Source: Gracilimonas sp040877545 (GTDB lineage: Bacteria > Bacteroidota > Rhodothermia > Balneolales > Balneolaceae). Taken from it: a DNA stretch of 25,936 nt. A program made the position numbers and the translations under genes. This document shows, piece after piece, positions 1 through 8,986 of this stretch. The notes under the pieces were generated by a model that saw nothing but the letters and a program-made list of their open reading frames with translations, did not search any database and was not told where the DNA came from. The stretch lies in contig JBBDNN010000037.1 of assembly GCA_040877545.1 (NCBI GenBank), positions 1 through 25,936 on the forward strand, read 5' to 3'. Every line of letters begins with the position of its first letter. The first letter of the stretch is position 1.

Positions 1-279
1 AACTCCAATGAAAACGCTGAAAGCTTGAGTTCTTATCTCGATTTCTTGAATGCTGTAAAAGAGGGAACGGATTTAACCTCTCTTATTAACAGCCAATTTG
101 AAGCTGCCCGAGCAGAAGTTGAAAATCTAAATGATAATTTTGCTCAGCAAATTGAATCGGATAACAGCAAGGTGCTTTCAGCCTATGATGAACTGCAAAT
201 GAATGTGGTGTACCTGAAAGTTGATATGCTTCAGGCGCTGAATATTAATGTGGATTATGTGGACGCGGACGGTGATTAA
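1..279 (+). CDS. Imelysin-like (peptidase M75 family) protein, C-terminal fragment
   Basis: The reading frame is open from the first base of the window, so this is the last 92 codons of a gene that starts outside. The fragment is alpha-helical, with the pattern AYDELQMNVVYLKVDMLQAL followed by NINVDYVDADGD, which I recognise as the usual C-terminus of imelysin-family proteins in Bacteroidota. Family members are periplasmic or lipid-anchored four-helix-bundle proteins linked to iron uptake (EfeO/IrpA relatives); whether this one binds iron cannot be judged because the metal-binding N-terminal part is missing. Its stop is followed after 3 bases by the HTTM gene and then by a TonB receptor, the same order I know from other Bacteroidota, so it is probably an upstream gene of that operon. 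The family call rests on the tail alone. Confidence 0.7.
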   Translation, partial: NSNENAESLSSYLDFLNAVKEGTDLTSLINSQFEAARAEVENLNDNFAQQIESDNSKVLSAYDELQMNVVYLKVDMLQALNINVDYVDADGD

Positions 280-282
280 ACA

Positions 283-1653
283 TTGAATACTGCTGGAATC
301 AAATCTTATTTTGATAAATCAACAAATGCGGCCCCTTTAGCGGTTTTCCGCATTTTCTTCGGGATTCTGATGCTGTGGAGTATTTTGCGTTTTGCAGCAA
401 ACGGCTGGATTCAAAAACTGTATATAAATCCGGGTTTTTTCTTTTCCTACTACGGCTTTGAATGGATTCAGCCGCTTGGTGAATTCACCTACATCATTTT
501 CTTTATTTGCGGAATTTCTTCCATTTTTGTGGCACTTGGCTACAAATACCGGCTGGCCATTTTGATTTTTTTCCTGAGTTTTACCTACATCGAACTCATG
601 GATAAGACCACATATCTGAATCACTACTATTTTATCAGTGTTCTCAGTTTCCTGATGATTTTCCTTCCGGCTCACGCCTATTTTTCTTTGGATGCTTATA
701 ACGATGAAAACCTCCGGTCACAAAAAGTACCGGCGTGGACAATCGACTCTATCAAATTCCTTTTAGTCATCGTGTATTTTTATGCCGGCCTGGCCAAATT
801 AAACTCTGACTGGCTTCTCCATGCGATGCCTCTTCAGATCTGGCTTCCCTCAAATTACTCCCTTCCTTTCCTTGGCAATCTTCTGCAACAAGAATGGACA
901 CATTATGCTTTCGCCTGGGCTGGCGCTCTTTATGATCTCGCCATTCCCTTTTTACTTTTAATGAAACGTACCCGCATTTATGCATTTGTATTAGTGGTGA
1001 TTTTTCATGTGATGACGAGAGTGCTGTTCCCCATTGGGATGTTTCCTTACATCATGATTGTGAGCGCACTAATCTTTTTTGATCCGGCTTTGCACAATAA
1101 GATATTGAGTTATTTTTCCAGGCTCCTGAATATCAGCAAAGATATTTTTGATAACGCTTCTGACTATTCATTTTCCAAAAAATGGATGAAAAAGGCTTCT
1201 GTTTCGGTGATTACTATTTTTTTTGTGATTCAGCTTTTTTTCCCTTTCCGTTACATGCTTTATCCGGGAGAACTTTTCTGGACAGAAGAAGGCTATCGCT
1301 TTTCCTGGCGGGTAATGCTAATGGAAAAAGCTGGCTATGCAAATTTCAAAGTTGTAAATCCCGAGAGTGGGGAACGATTTTATGTAGATAACACCGAATT
1401 TCTAAGCCGATTCCAGGAAAAGCAAATGTCTACACAGCCCGACTTTATATTGGAATATGCCCACTTCCTGAAAAACCACTATCAGCAACAAGGAATAAAT
1501 CATCCCAAAATCTATGTAGAAAGTTTCGTGGCTTTAAATGGCCGGCAAAGCCAATCATATATAGATCCCGATGTTGACTTATCTGAAATTGAAGCTTCGC
1601 TAAAACACCGAACCTGGATATTACCTTTTGATGAAGAGATTAAAGGACTTTAG
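283..1653 (+). CDS. HTTM domain protein (vitamin K-dependent gamma-carboxylase-like)
   Basis: A 456-residue polytopic membrane protein. Residues about 13-280 match the HTTM/VKGC fold: PLAVFRI at 18-24, a DKTTYLNHYYF block with His114, the YFYAGLAKLNSDWL block with Lys172, and the FHVMTR..FPIGMFPYIM block with His242. From memory, Lys172 lines up with the catalytic base Lys218 of human gamma-glutamyl carboxylase and His114 with His160, so the active-site pair seems retained. The C-terminal 130 residues are soluble and unlike the human lumenal domain. The start is TTG at 283; the only later ATG nearby (370) would cut off the conserved PLAVFRI segment. It follows the imelysin-like gene by 3 bases and overlaps the TonB receptor, so all three are probably co-translated. 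The bacterial substrate is unknown. Confidence 0.85.
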   Translation: MNTAGIKSYFDKSTNAAPLAVFRIFFGILMLWSILRFAANGWIQKLYINPGFFFSYYGFEWIQPLGEFTYIIFFICGISSIFVALGYKYRLAILIFFLSFTYIELMDKTTYLNHYYFISVLSFLMIFLPAHAYFSLDAYNDENLRSQKVPAWTIDSIKFLLVIVYFYAGLAKLNSDWLLHAMPLQIWLPSNYSLPFLGNLLQQEWTHYAFAWAGALYDLAIPFLLLMKRTRIYAFVLVVIFHVMTRVLFPIGMFPYIMIVSALIFFDPALHNKILSYFSRLLNISKDIFDNASDYSFSKKWMKKASVSVITIFFVIQLFFPFRYMLYPGELFWTEEGYRFSWRVMLMEKAGYANFKVVNPESGERFYVDNTEFLSRFQEKQMSTQPDFILEYAHFLKNHYQQQGINHPKIYVESFVALNGRQSQSYIDPDVDLSEIEASLKHRTWILPFDEEIKGL

Positions 1654-4117
1654 CTTTTTTATTGTTTGCGGCCTTTTTTCGATTTCTGCTATGGCACAGA
1701 ATCATGTTTCAGGTTTTGTCACAGATAAAGAAACCGGAAAGCCCGTCACAAAAGTAGAAGTTTATGATAATGATGCCGGAAAATCCTATCAAACTAATGA
1801 AGAGGGTTATTTTGAAATAAAAAGCCTTTCCAGGGGCACCTATCACCTCCTCTTCTATTCTCTTGGATATGAAATTCACCATCGTTCAATTGTAGTACTT
1901 TCCAACAGTGTGGAGCTTAATATTGAACTGGAGCCCTTATCCCGTGAATTGTCGGAGGTGGATATTATTGACCGTGGAAGTGAGATTTTTGCAATCAGAA
2001 GGCTTCAGGAAGTTGAGGGAACTTCCATTTATGCAGGCAAGAAAAATGAAGTAATTTCAATTGACCAAATGGTAGTTAACACTTCATCTAATAATGCCCG
2101 GCAACTTTACGGGCAGGTTTCCGGACTTAATATTTTTGAATCTAATGATGCGGGACTTCAGCTAAATATCGGCGGGCGCGGCCTTGATCCCAACCGGTCC
2201 TCAAACTTCAATATCCGGCAAAACAAGTATGATATTAGTGCCGATGTCCTGGGATATCCCGAAAGCTATTATACTCCCCCAGCCGAAGCTTTGGAAGAAA
2301 TTCAAGTGATTCGTGGGGCAGCTTCTTTACAGTATGGCACACAGTTTGGTGGATTGGTTAATTTCAAAACGAAAAAACCCAACAAGGATAAAAATATTGA
2401 AGTCGTTTCCCGGCAATCCCTTGGCTCAAACAGTCTTTTCACGACCTTCAATAGTTTAAGTGGTACTACTGGAAAAGTCGGCTATTATGGTTATTACAAC
2501 CATAAAAATGGAAATGGTTTTCGACCGAATTCCGGTTTCGAATCCAATAACATCTATTTTTATACTGATTATGACATCAGTAATCAGACAAAAATTGGTC
2601 TTGATATTACTTACCTGAATTATCTTGCCCAGCAGCCTGGGGGATTAACAGATGCCCAGTTTTATAATGATCCTACCTTCAGTAATCGAGACCGAAACTG
2701 GTTTGAGGTGGATTGGAAGCTGGCTTCTTTGAAACTGGAACATCGGTTTTCCTATAAAACAAAGTTAAGTGTGTTGGCTTTTGGACTGGATGCCTCACGA
2801 AAATCGGTGGGTTTCCGCACAAACCGGGTTTCGCAACAAGACGATTTAGATGCTCCACGTGATCTCATTCTTGGTGATTTCAATAACTGGGGCACCGAAG
2901 CCCGTCTTTTAAACCGATATAAAATCGGGCAGAAAAATGCAGTTTTCCTGATAGGAAGTAAATATTACCAATCAAAAAACACGGCCATTCAAGGCCCGGG
3001 AACGACAACGATGAAAGCCGATTTTACCCTTGCCGATCGGCAGTTTCCTAACTATCCAAACCAATCGGATTTCACTTTCCCGAATCAAAATCTGGCAGTT
3101 TTTGGGGAAAATATTTTTTACCTGAAGGATAATTTTTCCATCACACCGGGATTTCGGTTTGAGTACATCAAAACTCAAAGTCAGGGGACCTATAAACGAA
3201 TAAATTTTGACTTGGCAGGAAATCCGATCCAAAATGAAACCTTTGAAGATAACCGGATATTCGACCGCAGTTTTCTCCTTTTAGGTTTGGGGCTGAGTTA
3301 CCTTCCAAATCAAAACATAGAGTTGTATGGAAATTTTTCCCAGAATTATCGCTCTGTAACCTTTAATGACATTCGGATTGTAAATCCCACATTCCAGATT
3401 GCTCCGGATATCACAGATGAAAGTGGTTTTACTTCTGGTTTTGGATTCCGAGGTAAATTTTTGAAAAGCATTTCTTTTGATATGGGAGGTTTTGGCTTGT
3501 TATATGATAATCGAATTGGTGAAGTGCTTCGAGCCGAAACCCGAAATAATTCCAGTGGTGAATTAGAAGAGACCGGCCGGGTAATTCGCTACCGCGGCAA
3601 TATTGGCCAGGCTTTTATCTATGGAATGGAGAGCCTTATTGATGTTAGTATTTTACCTCTTTTTGGAAGAGATAAATCAATTTTCAAATTTAATATATTC
3701 GTTAATACAGCTTTAACTCAATCGAAATATATTGATTCTGACATTGCAGGCATGAAGGATAATAAGGTGGAGTTTGTGCCTTTTGTAAATTTAAAAACTG
3801 GCGTTAATTTTGGCTTCAAAAATTTAGCTGGCTCTCTGCAATACACTTTCGTCTCGGATCAGTACACGGATGCTTCAAATGCCGAGCAAAATGTAAATGA
3901 CAATCAAAGTGGAATTCAGGGTGAAATTCCCGCTTATGATGTGCTTGATCTTTCGTTGTCGTGGTCATACAAAAATCTCACACTTGAAACGGGAATTAAT
4001 AATATATTAGATTCTTATTACTTTACCCGCAGGGCTACCGGCTATCCTGGACCCGGAATTATACCATCTCCACCAAGAACATTTTATGGAACCGTCCAGT
4101 TGAAAATTGGAAATTAA
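1631..4117 (+). CDS. TonB-dependent receptor, FecA-like
   Basis: An 828-residue outer-membrane active transporter. The signal peptide ends in SAMAQ (residues 19-23). A carboxypeptidase-regulatory-like beta-sandwich covers about 24-110, then a plug domain (about 120-240) with GGRGLDPNRSSNFNIRQN and EEIQVIRGAASLQYGTQFGG, then a 22-strand-type barrel ending in an aromatic-rich strand. The plug wording is that of the FecA (ferric citrate) branch, but substrate cannot be fixed from sequence. The gene overlaps the end of the HTTM gene by about 23 bases; I take the ATG at 1631 rather than the TTG one codon before it. With an imelysin-like and an HTTM gene upstream, the likely role is uptake of iron or another metal complex. 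Confidence 0.92.
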   Translation: MKRLKDFSFFIVCGLFSISAMAQNHVSGFVTDKETGKPVTKVEVYDNDAGKSYQTNEEGYFEIKSLSRGTYHLLFYSLGYEIHHRSIVVLSNSVELNIELEPLSRELSEVDIIDRGSEIFAIRRLQEVEGTSIYAGKKNEVISIDQMVVNTSSNNARQLYGQVSGLNIFESNDAGLQLNIGGRGLDPNRSSNFNIRQNKYDISADVLGYPESYYTPPAEALEEIQVIRGAASLQYGTQFGGLVNFKTKKPNKDKNIEVVSRQSLGSNSLFTTFNSLSGTTGKVGYYGYYNHKNGNGFRPNSGFESNNIYFYTDYDISNQTKIGLDITYLNYLAQQPGGLTDAQFYNDPTFSNRDRNWFEVDWKLASLKLEHRFSYKTKLSVLAFGLDASRKSVGFRTNRVSQQDDLDAPRDLILGDFNNWGTEARLLNRYKIGQKNAVFLIGSKYYQSKNTAIQGPGTTTMKADFTLADRQFPNYPNQSDFTFPNQNLAVFGENIFYLKDNFSITPGFRFEYIKTQSQGTYKRINFDLAGNPIQNETFEDNRIFDRSFLLLGLGLSYLPNQNIELYGNFSQNYRSVTFNDIRIVNPTFQIAPDITDESGFTSGFGFRGKFLKSISFDMGGFGLLYDNRIGEVLRAETRNNSSGELEETGRVIRYRGNIGQAFIYGMESLIDVSILPLFGRDKSIFKFNIFVNTALTQSKYIDSDIAGMKDNKVEFVPFVNLKTGVNFGFKNLAGSLQYTFVSDQYTDASNAEQNVNDNQSGIQGEIPAYDVLDLSLSWSYKNLTLETGINNILDSYYFTRRATGYPGPGIIPSPPRTFYGTVQLKIGN

Positions 4118-4130
4118 TAATCATTAAAAG

Positions 4131-4140
4131 GGCCTTGGCC
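4131..4140. repeat. Small palindrome GGCC-TT-GGCC
   Basis: A 4+2+4 inverted repeat lies in the 59-base gap between the TonB receptor and the TolB-like gene. It shares the octamer GCCTTGGC with the candidate MntR box at 13554-13567, but the outer TTA/TAA arms are missing. It could be a weak operator or chance. Confidence 0.2.
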
Positions 4141-4176
4141 TATTTAGCTCCCCCAACTGAAAATCTTATACCATCC

Positions 4177-5262
4177 ATGAAATTACTTACTGCATTCTTT
4201 TTGGCAATTATTGCTTTTTCCTGTACTTCCACACCTGAAAAAACTCCCTATAATCCTGAAGCCGATACCTTGAAATACGAGCAGGAAGTGCATCTGCAAA
4301 ATGTAAAGCAGCTAACATTTGGTGGAGATAATGCCGAGGCATACTGGAATTATGATAATTCAAAGCTCATCTTTCAATCCAATAATCCCGGTTGGGGTGT
4401 AGAATGTGATCAGATTTTTTATATGGATGTGGATTCTTCCAAAGATCAGGATTTTGAACCGCAGATGATCAGCACGGGTGAAGGCCGAACTACCTGTGCG
4501 TATTTTTTACCGGGAGACTCTGTTTTCGTCTATTCCTCCACCCATTGCGAAAATTCAGAATGTCCTAAAGAACCGGTACGAAGCAGTGGTGCTTATGTAT
4601 GGCCGATCTATGACAGTTACGATATTTACAAAGCTGACCTGAATGGCCGAATTGTGGACACTTTAACACGTGAGCCGGGTTATGATGCCGAACCTACTCT
4701 TTCACCTGAAGGGGGTAAAATTGTTTTTACATCTACCCGAACCGGTGATCTTGAACTTTTTATTATGGATACAGACGGGTCCAATATCATTCAAATCACG
4801 GATGAACTTGGTTATGATGGCGGGGCTTTCTTTTCTCCGGATGGTAAACAATTGGTGTTTCGTGCATCACGTCCCGAGACTGAGGAAGAAATCAACAAGT
4901 ATAAATCTTTACTGGCGGAAGGATTGGTTGAGCCTACCGACATGGAATTATTTGTGGTGAATGTGGATGGCAGCGGATTGCGCCAAATAACCGATCTTGG
5001 AAATGCCAACTGGGCGCCATTTTTCCATCCTTTCGGTGAGAAAATTATTTTTTCCTCCAACCATAACTCCGCCCGGGGTTTTCCTTTCAATCTTTTCATG
5101 ATAAATCTAGACGGCACCCGGCTTACGCAAATTACTTTTGACGATACATTCGATTCCTTCCCTATGTTCTCTTATGATGGTAAAAAAATCGTGTTCTCTT
5201 CAAACCGGAATAATGGCGGAGATCGATCTACAAATATTTTTGTAGCGGATTGGGTGGAGTAG
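4177..5262 (+). CDS. TolB-like beta-propeller lipoprotein (PD40/WD40-like repeats)
   Basis: A 361-residue lipoprotein with lipobox IAFSC (Cys16 when started at the ATG at 4177; the open frame extends back to a TTG at 4135, but that would bury the signal peptide). The mature part has at least four repeats of the PD40 kind found in TolB: AEPTLSPEGGKIVFTSTR, GGAFFSPDGKQLVFRASR, APFFHPFGEKIIFSSN and SFPMFSYDGKKIVFSSNR, each preceded by a (D/N)xDGSxxxQIT strand. Such propellers bind proteins or ligands in the periplasm or at the outer membrane. It follows the TonB receptor by 59 bases on the same strand and may belong to the same operon. No catalytic motif is visible, so the role is only 'accessory propeller'. 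Confidence 0.85.
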   Translation: MKLLTAFFLAIIAFSCTSTPEKTPYNPEADTLKYEQEVHLQNVKQLTFGGDNAEAYWNYDNSKLIFQSNNPGWGVECDQIFYMDVDSSKDQDFEPQMISTGEGRTTCAYFLPGDSVFVYSSTHCENSECPKEPVRSSGAYVWPIYDSYDIYKADLNGRIVDTLTREPGYDAEPTLSPEGGKIVFTSTRTGDLELFIMDTDGSNIIQITDELGYDGGAFFSPDGKQLVFRASRPETEEEINKYKSLLAEGLVEPTDMELFVVNVDGSGLRQITDLGNANWAPFFHPFGEKIIFSSNHNSARGFPFNLFMINLDGTRLTQITFDDTFDSFPMFSYDGKKIVFSSNRNNGGDRSTNIFVADWVE

Positions 5263-5278
5263 GTAGAATTTAAAAGTA

Positions 5279-5707
5279 CTATGGATCTGTCCTTACATAT
5301 TTTTCCGTGACTAATAACATCTCGTTGCTTTCAAACTCTTCGAAATTACAACAGTATTCTCCTTCTGTAGTCTGAATTTGCAATGTCATTGTATTCCTGG
5401 AAAAATCTACCACCTTGTAAGTCCGTGGCTGTATATCAAAAAATTGATTTAGATTTAGAATAAGGTGATTATCACTCAGCTCCCAATTCCCACTCATATA
5501 GTTTTTATAAAATGATTTATCTTCACCTATAAATAAATATGTAGTAAACTCGCTCATTAAACCTTCACCTGACAGGCTTTCAATTTCAATGCTCTCACTT
5601 TCCCACGAGCCAACCAAAACATCAGGAGAAGGCACAAATTCTTCATTCTGAATACATGAAGAAAAAGTAAAAGCAACTATTATTATATAAGAAAATATAT
5701 TTTTCAC
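5279..5707 (-). CDS. Small lipoprotein, lipocalin-like domain
   Basis: A 142-residue protein with a lipobox ending at Cys18 (TFSSC). The mature part begins with a LVGSWESES motif and continues as short beta strands (YLFIGEDKSFYKNY, GNWELSDNHLILNL, TYKVVDFSRNTMTLQI). This is the pattern of the small lipocalin-like domains common in Bacteroidota lipoproteins: a GxW near the N-terminus, then repeated strand pairs. It is convergent with the TolB-like gene, separated by 16 bases. Function unknown; probably anchored to the outer membrane, periplasmic side. Confidence 0.7.
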   Translation of the reverse strand: MKNIFSYIIIVAFTFSSCIQNEEFVPSPDVLVGSWESESIEIESLSGEGLMSEFTTYLFIGEDKSFYKNYMSGNWELSDNHLILNLNQFFDIQPRTYKVVDFSRNTMTLQIQTTEGEYCCNFEEFESNEMLLVTEKYVRTDP

Positions 5708-5736
5708 TTTATCGGCTATTATATTTTGAAAAAAAA

Positions 5737-6516
5737 TTAAAAAACCAATCCAAATCCAAAATGAATGCGCTTATAAGAAAGCTCGGTTTCAAGAATACGC
5801 CCATTCCATTCCTGCTGTTCGTAGGTGAACGTATCATTATTAAAGCCTGCGTTAAAATACCATCCAACTCCTTCACGGTTATCGAATTGAATACCTAAAC
5901 CCGGATTTATTAGAAAGCCACCACTATGATCTTCAATCGGGAATTGCGTTTCTTCCATATCCGGGGAAAGACTGAAATTGTATCCTGTTTTTAAAAATAC
6001 AAAAGGGCTGGTGTTAGCCTTCAGAAATTTAAGCCGCAAATCAATAAAAAGAGGTATAGCATTAAGTGGGTCGTTATAAGCAGTAAAACCGATTCCAATA
6101 CCCGCCGAAAATACAGGTGAAAACTGATATCCATTCACCATCTGATATCTGAGTGTTGTGGAATTGACATCACCGGGTAAAATATCAAGGCCGGTATAGT
6201 TTACATATCCGGTTTTCTTAAAATACTCCGGCTGTGGAATTTCCTCTTTCTGAATTTCCTCCACATCTTCCATCAAAACCACAATCACATTTCTACCTGT
6301 CGTTTTTATCTTTAGCAAATTATTGGTTTTCATTTCAATAATTTCTCCCCTCAAGATGCCTCCATTTTTTAAATAGATTACATCCTCCATATCTGCTTGT
6401 GCAAACAGGCAGAAAGGAAAAAGAAGAACAAATAAAAATATGGTGGTTTTTAAAAAACAGGCACGAAGTAAAAAGTGTAACTTCAAATAACCACCATCAG
6501 GATAAAAATTAATCAT
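5737..6516 (-). CDS. Outer-membrane beta-barrel protein with N-terminal strand-rich module
   Basis: A 259-residue exported protein; the hydrophobic stretch TIFLFVLLFPFCLFAQ ends near residue 40, so the signal peptide has an unusually long N-terminal extension of about 20 residues. No alternative start codon lies between the ATG and the hydrophobic core. After cleavage there is a small module of the type DVIYLKNGGILRGEIIEM, which I know from other Bacteroidota envelope proteins, then about eight amphipathic strands ending in RIHFGFGLVF, whose C-terminal Phe is typical of outer-membrane proteins. The ATG overlaps the TGA of the upstream LVIVD gene (ATGA), so the two are translationally coupled and probably act together. 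Function unknown. Confidence 0.7.
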   Translation of the reverse strand: MINFYPDGGYLKLHFLLRACFLKTTIFLFVLLFPFCLFAQADMEDVIYLKNGGILRGEIIEMKTNNLLKIKTTGRNVIVVLMEDVEEIQKEEIPQPEYFKKTGYVNYTGLDILPGDVNSTTLRYQMVNGYQFSPVFSAGIGIGFTAYNDPLNAIPLFIDLRLKFLKANTSPFVFLKTGYNFSLSPDMEETQFPIEDHSGGFLINPGLGIQFDNREGVGWYFNAGFNNDTFTYEQQEWNGRILETELSYKRIHFGFGLVF

Positions 6517-7832
6517 TCCTTAACCGGAATGGTGCTTAAATGCTCCACATTATTGATATCAGAATAATCATATTGAACTATACCGGTTTCTCCAGTAATC
6601 ATTAATACATTATTAAAAGGAATGACATCAAAGGTGCGAATGTCCTCAATATGCCGTAGTTGTGTTATTTCATAAGGGTCTGTTGCATCCAGAATTTTAA
6701 GGCCTTTCTCTCCTTCGCTTATAAAAAGATAGTCTCCGTCTATTCCGAGTCCATGGGGATTTAGCATCTCATAAGAAGCAACTTCTTTAGGATAAACCGG
6801 ATCTTCCACATCAATCACTTCAAGTCTGTTCACACCTTGTTGGGGGCAGCGGGCACCTTCCCGGAGTGTCACATAAGCAAAGTTTCCTTCCACTACTACC
6901 GGATCACAGGCAGTGAAGTGATTATAAACGGAAATCTGTGTTGGAAAAGCAGGATCACTGATATCATAAATATACATGGCACTTTCCGATCCTATAAAAA
7001 GGTTTTGCTGGTATGGAAAAATTGTTTCAATAGCCCAGCCAACATCTCTTTTATTCCCCTCGGTTGGAGTTGGTGAAGATATGTCGAAAGTGAGCAGATT
7101 TCGGTGATCTACCGCGTAAAGATAGTCTCCCTTAATGGCAAAACGAGCCATAGAGCCACCTGTTCCGCCGGTTGTCGCCACCCCGTCTGATTGCATACTA
7201 GGGCTTCCAGATGTTGATATAGCAGTTTCCCAACCCCATCCGCGAGTTGGCTGATTAAAGCTGCAATCATCCTCACAAACTTCCTCTATTTCAACTTCTT
7301 TCCAATCCACCACAATTCCTTGTGAAGCATCCACTTCCTGATAAGGAAAACCACGTTGAATACTTACCGAGGATTCAAACACATTTTCAATCCGGTTTAT
7401 CAGCTCAGGATTCTGCATATTTTCAATATTGAAAACCAAAAAATCACTATGGGAGTCTGCATACAATAAATCTCCTTTAACGGCTATATCTTTGTTGGCG
7501 GGAATATTTATAAATCCAATATTTGAAGGGGCAGCAGGATTACTGTTGTCGACGATATGCACTCCCTTGTTTATTTCATTTACAAACAAATAATTGTTAT
7601 AGAAATATATTTTTCCGGGTTTCTCCAAAGCACGGGAAGTTTCCATCGCCACCGATTTTTTAAACTCATCAGGCGTCATATAAACCGGTTCAAGCTCGGT
7701 CCATTTTATGGTTTGAACCCTTTGATCATCACAAGCAGAAAATAAAAAAGGTATAAATAGTAAAAGTAAAAGGATGGATTTTCCTACATTATTAGCAGCA
7801 CATTCAGGTGTTTTTTTTGTAAAGGTTTTCAT
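6513..7832 (-). CDS. LVIVD-repeat beta-propeller lipoprotein
   Basis: A 439-residue lipoprotein with a lipobox FLFSAC (Cys34) after a long n-region. The body holds about seven propeller blades of the LVIVD type: GVHIVDNSNPAAPSNIGFI, FLVFNIENMQNPELINRI, LLTFDISSPTPTEG, MYIYDISDPAFPTQISVY, RLEVIDVEDPVYPKEVASY and GLKILDATDPYEITQLRHI. Repeats of this kind occur in surface and periplasmic proteins of marine Bacteroidota and archaea and are thought to mediate binding. A Cys-rich insertion (EEVCEDDCSFNQ) and further cysteines in TACDPVVVEG and ARCPQQG suggest a disulfide. It lies upstream of and overlaps the barrel gene by 4 bases. It is divergent from the ABC ATPase gene across a 247-base gap. Confidence 0.85.
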   Translation of the reverse strand: MKTFTKKTPECAANNVGKSILLLLLFIPFLFSACDDQRVQTIKWTELEPVYMTPDEFKKSVAMETSRALEKPGKIYFYNNYLFVNEINKGVHIVDNSNPAAPSNIGFINIPANKDIAVKGDLLYADSHSDFLVFNIENMQNPELINRIENVFESSVSIQRGFPYQEVDASQGIVVDWKEVEIEEVCEDDCSFNQPTRGWGWETAISTSGSPSMQSDGVATTGGTGGSMARFAIKGDYLYAVDHRNLLTFDISSPTPTEGNKRDVGWAIETIFPYQQNLFIGSESAMYIYDISDPAFPTQISVYNHFTACDPVVVEGNFAYVTLREGARCPQQGVNRLEVIDVEDPVYPKEVASYEMLNPHGLGIDGDYLFISEGEKGLKILDATDPYEITQLRHIEDIRTFDVIPFNNVLMITGETGIVQYDYSDINNVEHLSTIPVKE

Positions 7833-7950
7833 AGCAATAAGATTTAATTGTTAGGGTATTTTTGCTAAAATCAATACCGGCCTCTCTTAGACATTTTTTT
7901 AGCGGCCGTAAAACTAAAATACATTAGCACTTATATATATAACTAATTGG

Positions 7951-7970
7951 AAGCTAAAATGAAATAGCTT
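7951..7970. repeat. Inverted repeat AAGCTA-N8-TAGCTT in the divergent intergenic region
   Basis: A perfect 6-bp inverted repeat lies between the divergent LVIVD (minus) and ABC ATPase (plus) genes. It is the only clear dyad in the 247-base gap, which is otherwise AT-rich and must carry both promoters. An operator for either gene is possible but unsupported. Confidence 0.25.
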
Positions 7971-8079
7971 TAGCATCTTTCCTTCCTGTTTCGCCGATCT
8001 TTAGCTTCATCTTATTTTTTCGGAACTCCTCTTATTTACTTATAATCACTGGGGTTAAATTTTCTACAAATAAAAATTC

Positions 8080-8970
8080 ATGAAACTAACACTTTCCAAT
8101 ATTTCCAAAACGTATAAAAACGGGGTAAAGGCACTGGATGATGTCTCCATTGAAATCGAATCGGGGATGTTTGGCTTGCTGGGCCCAAATGGTGCCGGTA
8201 AATCCACCTTAATGCGAACCATTGCAACTTTACAGGCACCAGATTCAGGTTCTGCCTTTCTCGATGATATCGACATTCTACATGATAAATACAGCCTGCG
8301 CAGAGTCCTGGGATATTTACCGCAGGAATTCGGGGTTTACCCAAAAATATCGGCCGAAAACCTGCTGCAGTATTTTGCCCGGCTCAAGGGTGTTGCCAAC
8401 AAAGCAGAGCGCGATGAAATAGTGAATGCCGCACTGGAGGTAACCAACCTTTTGGAAGTGAAAAACAAAAATGTAGCCGGTTATTCAGGTGGAATGAAAC
8501 AACGATTTGGTATAGCACAGCTACTGTTAAATGATCCCAGACTCATTATTGTGGATGAACCGACTGCTGGTTTAGACCCTTCAGAACGCCATCGGTTTTT
8601 AAATGTGCTGCGGGAAATAGGCACGAATCATATTGTAATATTTTCTACTCATATAGTAGATGATGTGAAAGAATTATGTACAGATATGGCAATAATGAAT
8701 GGTGGTAAAATCTTAAGCCATCATACCCCGGAAAAAGCAGTACAAGCTTTGGAAGGAGAAATCTGGACAAAGATTATAGATCGTAATGAACTCGAAGAAA
8801 ATGAAGCAAAATACAACATAATTTCCTCCAGCTTCAATCAGGATAACACGCTGAATATTCGGGTGCATGGATCAGAAAAACCGGATGAGAGTTTCACAGC
8901 CAAAAACCCTGAACTCGAAGATGTATATTTCGTAACTCTTCGGGAAGAAAAAGAAGTTGTAGCTGCTTAA
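8080..8970 (+). CDS. ABC transporter ATP-binding protein (ABC-2 type exporter class)
   Basis: A 296-residue ATPase. Walker A GPNGAGKST at 35-43, Q-loop in LGYLPQEFG, signature YSGGMKQR, Walker B LIIVDEPTAGLDP and H-loop STHIVDDV are all present, so it should hydrolyse ATP. The C-terminal 80 residues are the variable tail seen in CcmA/NatA-like ATPases of ABC-2 systems. It is followed after 16 bases by the 1219-residue permease/M1 fusion, its obvious membrane partner. Start at ATG 8080; no Shine-Dalgarno is visible, as is common in this phylum. Substrate unknown; the peptidase partner suggests peptides or a link between transport and proteolysis. Confidence 0.95.
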   Translation: MKLTLSNISKTYKNGVKALDDVSIEIESGMFGLLGPNGAGKSTLMRTIATLQAPDSGSAFLDDIDILHDKYSLRRVLGYLPQEFGVYPKISAENLLQYFARLKGVANKAERDEIVNAALEVTNLLEVKNKNVAGYSGGMKQRFGIAQLLLNDPRLIIVDEPTAGLDPSERHRFLNVLREIGTNHIVIFSTHIVDDVKELCTDMAIMNGGKILSHHTPEKAVQALEGEIWTKIIDRNELEENEAKYNIISSSFNQDNTLNIRVHGSEKPDESFTAKNPELEDVYFVTLREEKEVVAA

Positions 8971-8986
8971 GCCAAAAAACCCACTC

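Noticed and set aside
4812..5117. Minus-strand 101-residue frame inside the TolB-like gene
   Set aside because: Shadow of the propeller gene, which has clear repeats and a lipobox in its own frame.
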